NCBI RefSeq assembly: GCF_905220415.1
Contig: NC_059539.1
Location: 9,114,001 to 9,178,000, forward strand
DNA from: Colias croceus
Lineage: Eukaryota; Arthropoda; Insecta; Lepidoptera; Pieridae
Direction of reading: 5' to 3'
DNA length: 64,000 nucleotides
Shown: piece after piece, positions 1-11,200 of the stretch
Position numbering within the stretch: the stretch's first letter is position 1
How the letters are laid out: each line of letters begins with the position of its first letter
Position numbers and translations under genes: made by a program
Notes under the pieces: model-generated
Told to the model about the DNA's origin: nothing
The model's database searches: none
The model's input: only the letters and a program-made list of their open reading frames with translations

Positions 1-304
1 ATAAATATACATATATTGCTTTAAACAAACATAATTACCGTGAGCCAGACCTGTTTCGTAGTATTTAAAATACAGTTTAGAAGTTTTAAATGTTCAGTTG
101 TATTAAACGATAGACAGAAAACACTAATCAACAAAATCAAATAATTGAACAAACTAAAACTTTCTTGTAACTTTCTATCTATGAACATTGAGATATACAT
201 ATGGAGACGACACCGCCTACATCACTTATGTTCCGCTCAACATACGCCATATGGCGTAACTGCACGCTCATTTTTTATTTGTTTTAAAGTGAAACGCATC
301 AAAT

Positions 305-371
305 ATGCCTTCGTGTGTGTTACGATATTGCACAAATAATACGGAAAAGTGCAAAGGAATTACTTTCATCG
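305..371 (+). CDS. THAP zinc-finger first exon (partial, possibly a relic)
   Basis: An ATG at 305 opens a reading frame beginning MPSCVLRYCTNNTEKCKGIT and ends at a good splice donor (ATCG|GTAAGT, donor at 372). The C-x4-C pair and the following Asn-rich, Lys-rich stretch match the start of THAP (C2CH) DNA-binding domains, which often break at this point into a second exon. No second exon carrying the rest of the domain (the conserved Trp, Cys-x2-His and AVPTIF box) was found downstream. The exon sits on the plus strand inside what should be a Piezo intron on the minus strand. It could be the first exon of a nested gene, a THAP-carrying transposon, or a pseudogene fragment. Confidence 0.5.
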
Positions 372-611
372 GTAAGTACCTAGCCAGATAATAATTTTAA
401 AAAATTAGTTAGAGCAATAAAGTGGTGTCTCCTCCATACGAAGTAATATTATCTCAATGTCCATGAATAGATTAGTTTGTTCGCCATAATTACCAATGCC
501 AATCATATAGTTGACGAAAGGTTTTGCTATTTTGTTACTTATTCAATATACCATTACATACTGCAAATAAATGCGAATGAATTCGAATTTTAAATTGTTA
601 TCTATTTTTAC

Positions 612-2216
612 GGTGACGGCGGCGGACTGGCGACGTTGCCGGATCTCCTGCACGCGTTGCCGCACCGTCGCCGGCACGTGCACGTGACTGTACCCACCAC
701 TGGCCGCGGTGGAGACGGTGAGCTGCAGCGGCGCCGCCATGTCGGTGACGGCGGCGGACTGGCGACGTTGCCGGATCTCCTGCACGCGTTGCCGCAACGT
801 CGCCGGCACGTGCACGTGACTGTACCCACCACTGGCCGCGGTGGAGACGGTGAGCTGCAGCGGCGCCGCCATGTCGGTGACGGCGGCGGACTGGCGACGT
901 TGCCGGATCTCCTGCACGCGTTGCCGCACCGTCGCCGGCACGTGCACGTGACTGTACCCACCACTGGCCGCGGTGGAGACGGTGAGCTGCAGCGGCGCCG
1001 CCATGTCGGTGACGGCGGCGGACTGGCGACGTTGCCGGATCTCCTGCACGCGTTGCCGCACCGTCGCCGGCACGTGCACGTGACTGTACCCACCACTGGC
1101 CGCGGTGGAGACGGTGAGCTGCAGCGGCGCCGCCATGTCGGTGACGGCGGCGGACTGGCGACGTTGCCGGATCTCCTGCACGCGTTGCCGCACCGTCGCC
1201 GGCACGTGCACGTGACTGTACCCACCACTGGCCGCGGTGGAGACGGTGAGCTGCAGCGGCGCCGCCATGTCGGTGACGGCGGCGGACTGGCGACGTTGCC
1301 GGATCTCCTGCACGCGTTGCCGCACCGTCGCCGGCACGTGCACGTGACTGTACCCACCACTGGCCGCGGTGGAGACGGTGAGCTGCAGCGGCGCCGCCAT
1401 GTCGGTGACGGCGGCGGACTGGCGACGTTGCCGGATCTCCTGCACGCGTTGCCGCACCGTCGCCGGCACGTGCACGTGACTGTACCCACCACTGGCCGCG
1501 GTGGAGACGGTGAGCTGCAGCGGCGCCGCCATGTCGGTGACGGCGGCGGACTGGCGACGTTGCCGGATCTCCTGCACGCGTTGCCGCACCGTCGCCGGCA
1601 CGTGCACGTGACTGTACCCACCACTGGCCGCGGTGGAGACGGTGAGCTGCAGCGGCGCCGCCATGTCGGTGACGGCGGCGGACTGGCGACGTTGCCGGAT
1701 CTCCTGCACGCGTTGCCGCACCGTCGCCGGCACGTGCACGTGACTGTACCCACCACTGGCCGCGGTGGAGACGGTGAGCTGCAGCGGCGCCGCCATGTCG
1801 GTGACGGCGGCGGACTGGCGACGTTGCCGGATCTCCTGCACGCGTTGCCGCACCGTCGCCGGCACGTGCACGTGACTGTACCCACCACTGGCCGCGGTGG
1901 AGACGGTGAGCTGCAGCGGCGCCGCCATGTCGGTGACGGCGGCGGACTGGCGACGTTGCCGGATCTCCTGCACGCGTTGCCGCACCGTCGCCGGCACGTG
2001 CACGTGACTGTACCCACCACTGGCCGCGGTGGAGACGGTGAGCTGCAGCGGCGCCGCCATGTCGGTGACGGCGGCGGACTGGCGACGTTGCCGGATCTCC
2101 TGCACGCGTTGCCGCAACGTCACCCAGAACATGCACGTGAACAGCGACTTGATGAGCAGCGGCACGCACGGCTCGCCGTCCACGCGGCCCAGACCTATTT
2201 GTCGAAGATTCACCTC
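612..2216 (-). CDS. Piezo: Piezo exon expanded by 44-residue tandem repeats
   Basis: The exon starts after CCCCACAG with EVNLRQIGLGRVDGEPCVPL and continues LLIKSLFTCMFWVTL, the normal Piezo sequence after QYIYGMNL. It then runs through eleven complete copies of a 44-residue repeat that begins RQRVQEIRQRRQSAAVTDMA and ends YSHVHVPATV, plus 17 residues of a twelfth copy. The exon is open for 535 codons and ends GCC GTC ACC|GTAAAA, a weak donor formed only at the array edge. In Drosophila Piezo the corresponding segment occurs once and is followed by further membrane helices. The expansion could be a real protein polymorphism, or the array may have replaced the true end of the exon, including by assembly error. 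Confidence 0.8.
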
Positions 2217-5200
2217 CTGTGGGGTTTGATTGTAGTGTGAGTACTTGATAGAAAGTATGCAGCTTTTATAGCACAGGCTAACTGTTGCTAACAAAACTTG
2301 TTATAAGCCAGGTAAATCAATTTATAAGCTTAATCTTAACAAGTTACAAAGCGTAAAAAATCACTCACCGTTATATTAGAAGGCAGTTCATATTCGTACA
2401 GATTCATTCCATAAATGTACTGAGCTAAAAGCAGTAACATTGCGTATAGGACCAATATTGGACTAGTCTTAAGCATGAAAGACCGTTGGTCCTGACAGAG
2501 CCACACAATATTAGCCCACATTAGGAACACGAAGGTCAACCAAGAGTGGAACATTATGCTCCAAGCCATCATTGTTATCGTTGTTGCTATGTAGGATGAC
2601 CTGAAAGTATATTAAAAATGTAATTTGTCATTTTAAAAAGTAAGATGGTTATGGAAAACTTCGCAGTGCTTATTGTCGTATGGGCTTGGTTATTTAAGTT
2701 TGAATGTTTTTTTTTGTATTATTGTCTATAAATACATGTACTATTTTTTTCATATTACTTAGATTTTTTTTATTTTTATTACCTAACAAGAACTTGGAAA
2801 AAGTCGACAATAGCAGATATTATATCATCCAACAAAGTTGGTTCTTCAACTTCCATAACAGATTCTGAAACAAAAGATGCATTTATTAAAATAAAAATGT
2901 GATTTTCACATGCAGCGAACAATAACCTGTTTATCATATCAAATGTAAGTGATTTTTAATGCAAAAGTCATTGGCAAAAATGAATCACTATTCGAATGGT
3001 TAATAATTACGTCATTCGACGTTTTAAATTAACAATTGTTATTTGTGAGATGACCCCATATAACCTTCTTGATCTTCTAATTAAATCCTAATATGACTCG
3101 TTGTTCTCATAATTTTGTATGCAGCCTTTTTTGACATTAATCATAAACAATATTTTGTTTAACATGAGCTGAAGTCAAGAATCTCAAAATGAACTCTATA
3201 TCAATTGTAATAAATATTCAATTTGTTTACCCCTTAAATTCAATCAACATACCTTCATCTGGTACTACTACGGATCCAGTAGAATCTTGATGCAATGGTC
3301 GAGACACGGAACCCGATCTTACGCTGGACCATCGCTTGCTTGGACTTATTGTGCTGATTAACTATACATATAATATAGATTAATATATGCTACGATAATT
3401 TTATGAATTTTGAATGTGTTTTTCCATGTAATACTTGTGCTCGAATTTGATTTTATATCGTCTTTTACCATTGGAAGTTCATCATGAGTAATTAAATATC
3501 TTCTATCTTTAGGTAATAGATTTAATTATAAAACAGCTTTCTGTGCTTTGTGACTTTGAAACAGTTTTGGTCTTCGCTAGGAATCGAAACGCGAAATAAA
3601 ATAAATTTACAACTCAATCGAATGAGTTTTCATATGCGTTTTGAGCAGTGCAAATACTAATAGCATAACTCTATTCTTAACCACATAGGTACAAAAGATA
3701 TTTTATATATCAGGATTTAACTATTTTAACAGTACCTTACTACATCCAATCCAAACATAAAACACACACAAACACAACAAATACATTCAAAAATTTGAAA
3801 AGTACTCATTAATATTAATGATTTAAAGCAACACTAATTATAACTACAAGTGCTCTAGCATACTGGTGGACACAAAGCAATGCAAGCAGAAACACATGGT
3901 CATGATCCAGATATGGTTCCCAGACACACAGAATGATCTCGTGACTATGAGATTAAAAGAAAAAAATTAATACCCACGGGAGTAGTCTCACCGGTGTCAC
4001 CGCGCAGTGCTTGGGAATTTATGTACGAATATGCAACCTACAAAAGAATGAAAAACAGGCTGCAAAAATAAAAAATTAAAAAAAAACAAGATACGTTACA
4101 TAAATAAAATGTTATTTTACAATGTTAGTAGAAGCGGACATGCCTTGCTTTAGTGCCAACTTCATGTTATCTAATTACCCAATCAGTGTGCTACTACGAG
4201 TGCCTTATTTACATTATTACTACTTATGTATTCCTACAAAGCCCTAAGACAACTACATAAGTAACAATACATAATTTCAAAAGAAAAAATATCTTACAAA
4301 CCGAGGGTTCCGTACAAAATTGATTTGAACATCAATATGAATATTGATTAATATTATTTCACTCCTCATAGCTATTATAAAGTTATTTCTTGCTCAAATT
4401 TACACTCTTGCAAACTTAAAAATTTCCAGTAAGACACCTAAATATGGGCATCGACAATTGTTGGGAAAATATAATAATTAAAGGACAAAAGGTTCTTGAT
4501 CATCGTTTTAGTACGGAATCCATTCATCTTATTAAAATCCAATTATTTTGCCATATAGTATTTATACAACCATGTGCTAACCAAAATATCTACTATAAAA
4601 TGTGCATAGATGAAAATTTCACATTTGTGCGTACATCCAGGGGCGTGCTTACTCGAACTTTTTTCGTTGCGTTTCTCCATTTGTCTCTCGGCGCGTACCG
4701 GCTGGCGCGGTGGAACGAAACACCGCGCAATAGCGATCCATTCACTTTCCCCGCTTCTACACCAGTTAAAGCACTCTTTTTCTTCGCCTATACCGCCCCA
4801 TCAGCATTAATAAATTTCATCACGTGTACAAACCTAGCGTGGCTTTAATGCCCATCATAAATTGCTAGTGTTATGAACTGTAGCTTATAAATGCACCGCA
4901 ATAGTAGCACCTAAGCCCGTACTTATAAAGGTATGAGTGTGTACAAACTACATAACAAAACTTGCCAAATCTACGCAACAGTGTTAATTGCGACGTCCGT
5001 TCCAAATTCTATTAAAGCGCAGAACTATTAGTCAGTTAACGTTAATTGAAAAGTTTATCATTCGTATCAAAATGCAATAGAAAGTTTAATAGGTTGGCGT
5101 TTACATACCTTGGGTTTGAAGAGTTCTCTAGATTCTATAGCCAGAAAGAAATATGCGAACAGAATGACTAGAGGGCTCGCCAGCGTCGCCCACATGTGAT

Positions 5201-8200
5201 CTTCCGTGACTTCGTATGTAAAACTTGTCGATGAATTTGTACTATTTATTATAACTAGTTTCGTTAAACCAAAGTATCTGAAAAGAGGTTAATAATGATA
5301 GAAAAATATAAGTTGTTGACTTTTTTTTGTAAACAATATTAGGGCCATTAAGAAGATTATTAGCTGGATAATGTAAAAAAAAACATATTAACGCTCTGAT
5401 CCACTCACCTAGCCATATCCATATCAGGTGGATATATCTCAATAAGCCAAGAACACTGGTACACAAGCAGAACAGCTATATGGACCCCCATGATGGCCAT
5501 CACACATCGACTTATAACCGCAAAGCCGCGCTCCAATGGCCGACCCAGAGCCCAAGCTGTAGCTGCCCCCATGAACACGAGGAAATATATCCCCGAAGTG
5601 ATACTAGGCCGCATTATACCGGAGAACATTATGAGGAATAACGCTGCATATTTGCCTGTGAAGGGAGAAATGTTTACGTTGTTCAGCGGAGATAGTTTTT
5701 TTGTCCCAAAAATTATCCAATATGTACTTGGCATTCAAGGAGGTTATATTAACTGTTTGATGAGGCAAAATAAATCAAGGAAAAAACGTAAACATTTAAG
5801 TAATAAATATTTTCAATTTTTATAAAATTGTAGGCCAGTGCCGAAATCATGTTACCCACCAGCACTAGTTAGTAAAGGGAAATTCTGATGTTTCGAGTCT
5901 TTCCTCTCAACTTCCTCAGTAGGTGAACCGACGAGGAGTTTCCGGACCATTACATATACAGCAAGGGATACGCCTGTCATTACTAACTGGAAAGAAATAT
6001 TACGTATAACAAATGCACTAACATTACTGTTACTGTAAAGTTATGAGTTTATACTTTAAGAAATAATAATCATAAATTTCAGAAAGAATGATCTAAAGTC
6101 TAAACAATAGGCAGGTTTATGAAGTTATATGAGTTATTCTAATTTATAGTCGATACGAAACATTTGATTCATAGTTATAATGCTTCCATAAACAAACACA
6201 CGTGGTGACTGACCTTCATCTATATTATTATCAGAAAATATAATATTTGTATCAAATTTACCTCTGGGGCCAAATAGTGAATTGCCATGAGTGGATCTAT
6301 ACCATCGTAGGAGACTAGGCCAAGATTAAGTCCAATCTCTTTGATGATTGGATATTTTTCGAGGATTGAACCATAGCTCCCGAAGGCTGCAAGCACGCTG
6401 TGCCATGCTGCATGCGTTAATAATAGAAGAATAGACACGATGATATTCAAGAGGAGATATTTTCCTCGCCATCCTGAAAATTTTATTTAAATTCATATTA
6501 TTTGTTGTTTAGATTAAACGGCTACCATTAAAAAGTAGAACACATGTTTATATGCATATATCCACTGAGGAATGCTACGCTTACGTAATCTCTTAAATCA
6601 AATTGTGTCGACGACGCGACCCGACAAATTTTGTGTTTGATAACAATTAGCTGTAAATATTGCCCTTTCAACCTACGAATAATTATTGCTTATTCGTAGC
6701 TATCCAGGCATAAACTAAACCTGCATAGTTTATTCACAGTTTTATTAGAGACTATGATACTTTAGTTAATTTAGTAATTTACTATTTTGTCGATAATTTT
6801 AAGACCTAATGAGTAAACCATAAAAGTTTGTCGTGAATCACACAAATGTTTAACCATGATTCACGCCACTAGATTACATTTTTGTAACGTTCTGAATATA
6901 TTGCCGAAAATACTTGCCTTTAAACGTTTTGGAGTCAGGAACTTGAGGGAACGGTGCTATTAAGTAGAGAAGGAGGTATATAAGGGAGAGGCCAAATGGT
7001 CGTAGTGCTATACCTGAAAAAAAACAGATGCTTGTTCAAGTTATCTTATCAATGCAATCAATATGTGTTATCGGTATGTGCGTTGCATTCAATTTGCACG
7101 GTAATTCCATTACCTATATATTTATTTTTAGGGATTATGTCACTTTCCAAACCTTAAACTTAATACTCTAGGAGTGACGTAATATTATAATATCCTTGAG
7201 ACTATATTTAACAATTGAAATATTAAAAACTCATCGGTATTCTTTAGGCATCAAAATTTAGCCTTTGATTTCAATCAAATGTATCAGCATATAACTAGGT
7301 ATATTTATGGTAAACAAAAAATATTTTTAAAGTGTTATCGTTTGTTTCGCGAGCCTACTTACGTATCTGATAATGCGAAGCGCATTTTCCTGGCGATGAA
7401 ATGCCATGCTAACATTTCACCGTAGCAAGCGTATATCGCGTTTTATACTTCGACCCATTTTTCCACTATCTGGAACCGACCTGCCTTTTATTGCTATTCC
7501 CTTTCAGTACCAAATTAACTGACCTGGTATTTCCGATGCTCTTTTGATGTTATTATGCACTTAACTTTTATTCCAAACGAAAAGAAAAAACATGAAACGG
7601 TAAGAAACTTTCATATCAAATTTTATGAATCAATTGATAAACAAAAAACTTTATTTGCATAAGTATATACCTACTTATTTTACGTTTATGCTAATCGCTC
7701 TAACTGAATGAGTAAACAGAGTAGGTAATAAGAAAGACAATACTGCTACTTATCATTGTGTAATTGATATCGTGGCATCTATAAATATTTGCGGCTTTAC
7801 TATTCAATGCACACCCACAACAGAATAACGTGTTCCGTTAGTTCATAGATGATCTTATTCAACATTTATATTTAAAAAAAAATGTTTCATTACTTTCAAA
7901 AGCTTTTCAATCATCGGCTAATTGTTTGGCCAGTAGCAATAAAAATCCTGGCAGACCAGTTAGATAGATAGGGAGACATTTTAGATTATTTATAGATTAA
8001 TATCAATATTTTACGTTAAAATTATAACGTTTACTTATCCTAATAACTGCTATGGATATGGCCTTGAATTGTGCGGTTAAATTATTCCCTTGTGCCTTGT
8101 GACGTCTATTACCCAGCCCTTTATTTTTCATAATAACTAACATTATAGCATTATTATAACTTGTAACTATATGCATAATAACACAACATAAGACATCATT

Positions 8201-11200
8201 CAAATACATTATGTTGATGATTATCTACATTTTATACCAAAATTTTAATTATTTGTGAGAAGTTCCATTGACTGAATACAAATGGTAGGTAGTTAACGCT
8301 TACTCACTGAAGTTTATTCGGCAGTTATAGGTATAAAGTCAAATCGTGAATCAAGCCATGGTAATTCTGTGCAGGTTCACTAAGTTATGGCTTACAAACA
8401 TCCTCAAAAAATTTAATATGTTATATATATTTTTACATCAGCAAGAATTGCTTTTGCTCTCTTGTTCAAGCATTGTTTGATAAAATAGGTACATTTAGCA
8501 TTTTAAAACACCACGTAGTATATTTTGGAGCAGTAATAAGCTTCCAGACACGAATTAGAGTTCACTGAGTCAGAATCAAAACGAATATAGGCCAAGTTTA
8601 CATTTGTAGTTGTTTAAATAGAAAAATTTACTCAGCTCTGCTCCAACCAGATATTGTTAATGAAGCACAAATTTATGGCTTACGCACATCGCTTTTATAA
8701 AATTCTTGTTATTTACTTACCCAAAATCCGAAAAATAGGGTAGGCAAAGAAAATAATAATTTGTGAAGCAAACAACATTCGGTTTAACAATCGGCTCTAG
8801 GTACCGCAAAAGAGATTATTGTGAGCGCGGTAAAGTTATTTTATTAAAAAAATCAAGATAGAGCAGAGTTTTGCAACATTGTAGCATTGGTAAATAGATC
8901 AATGACCGGCGCTATTAATAATATTTGGATATTCACAAAAGATTATCTCATCATGTTTCCTGTCTCAAGTCGCTAGACAAATTAGCTAATTTTGGGAAAT
9001 ACATATTTCAAATATTTCAAGTTTTAGTTAGTAACGACTGACGTGTCAAGGTTAGACCTTCCATAAATAAGGAGCCTTTACAAACAATGGTAACTGTAAA
9101 AAATCATAACACATGGAAGCAAAAAATAAAATGTAGGTAGGTACCTATTTGCTTGCAGTTTTATAGTGAAAGAAAGAAAATGATTTACTGAGTGCCTACT
9201 TAGTGCCTGCTATGTAATGAAATGTGGATTATTTCAGTCTAGCACTACCTATATGTCGATCACTTATAGGTCTTTACACAAGAAGTGGTACAGAACTTAT
9301 TGAACTCATATATGACGTACGAATTATTAGAGAAATTAATCAAATTTTTTCTTATCTTTCAAATTTTGAAACCAAGGGTTATCCACAATCTGTATTAAGT
9401 AGCTAAATACAATATTGTTGTAAGTTGTTATTGAGTAATTTAAAACTGAAGTTTATTATCAATTGTTTATCCCACTTATTTCCCGCTGGTGATTGTATAG
9501 ATTCATGCGCAAATAATATTATATCGACTGTTTCAATACAAAAAGATTTAGACTACGTGTGGTTTCTAGCTGTAATTTTTAATTCCTATGTAGGTACTTC
9601 AACAAATCTAATTAGAGCGTAAAAACGCTGGAGTGTTTATTTTAAAAACTATCGACGTTACGAAAATAAACAGCACACGAATTACGATCTGCAACTTGAA
9701 TTTAAAAAAATGTGAAAATACGAAAACGTCTACGTTACTCAATCAATAATAATCGTACCTACTCATTTCGTCACCTTACTGTGCGAGAACCTAAAATGAG
9801 ATGTTTATAGCAATCTGTATAGATTGTTTTGGAAACTGATACATTCCAATCCCTTAGGAAGCATTTATAAGGAGTAGGTATTCATTGTGGTATTCATGAT
9901 ATAAACCTTATTATTTTTAAATCTTTCCTTTAAAAAGCGACATAAATATAAACATGCATAATGTGTATATATAATTTTTATATAAGTACAATATTCTTAA
10001 ATATTAAATTGAAAAACTGAAAAAAGGTTTAGGATCCAGTGGTCTGTGGTCCAAATGAGGCGCAGACCTTAGAATACATACGTAATATGGCAGTGCTAAT
10101 TATAATAATTATACTCAGAACAAGTTCGATAGTGTGATGAGATCATAACGTCAGTTAACCAGTTGAACTGCTGCGTGACCTTGTGAATCAGAAACGATAA
10201 GGCAAGCCGGCTCAATACGTAGATGTCCAAAATCGGTGCGTTTCTATACAGTTAGGTAATGTAGTATATTTGCTTTTACATGGAATGCCAATCGTTTTGT
10301 TCGTTTCGTAAATATTGAGTTTTGATTTGCTTACAATAGTTATTTTAACTGCTGTTCAAAAACTAAAAATAACAGTAAGTAATGTTTCTTGGTTTGAATT
10401 TCATAATGTAGGTAGCAATTCAGCTTTTTCTAATTCTTTTACTGTGATAATTTAAAATCATACCCAATAAAAAATAAATTATTAATAAAAAAAATATCAA
10501 GTAGGTACCTAATTATTTAATACCTAGGTACTCCTTTGCTCAAAACCGTAAAATGCACCTACTGTAACTTCAGTACGATACCAAAATGTGTACAGTTCAT
10601 TCCAGTAAAGCACGTAAACATAGGAAGATTGAATAGGTATGTCACCTGTTTCCCAATATAGATCTATAAACCTATTTATCGTAAACCCGAGATTGCACTC
10701 GTAAAATGTTTGGACACGATTCTCTTTAATTCCCTCACCATTCTATTCTTAACGAACTTTCTAATTTAGATTGCCCGATAAAGAATTCTTATTTAAATAT
10801 AGGACATTTAAAATCGGATACAATAAGAGTAGAGGTAGAGCTAGTAGCAAATTTTTTAAGAGTATATTGGTATGATTTTAAAGGAAGATCAACTACGGAG
10901 TTTCTTGCCGGTTCTTCTCCATAGAATCTGCTTTTAGAATCGAAGGTAAATGGTAAAATATGTTATAACTTATAACGTTTCAAAAGTGCTTCTAGAAAAA
11001 GTCTAATAGAAAAAATAAATGTTTGAGTTTGGAATAAAGGATCACCATCAATTATCTTCTTTTTAAACAAATAACATTCATTGAAATAAGTTGAATTGTA
11101 AGGACCTAAGAAAACGAAATGCGTTTCTAATTACAACCTTGTAACAGTTGTAACACATGCATTGAAGAGTTCTCGACTCTCTTTCCATTATTCCATTGAT

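Noticed and set aside
613..2116. Regular repeat spacing, CRISPR-like at first glance
   Set aside because: Units are directly abutting, 132 bp long, with no spacers, and the genome is eukaryotic.
598..2240. Long open frames on both strands across the 132-bp array (470-534 residues)
   Set aside because: A repeat length divisible by three and GC-rich sequence keep several frames open; only the minus frame continuous with Piezo has family homology and splice context.
4444..4848. 134-residue plus-strand open frame between Piezo exons
   Set aside because: No domain, no splice logic, mixed composition; probably part of an old repeat in the intron.
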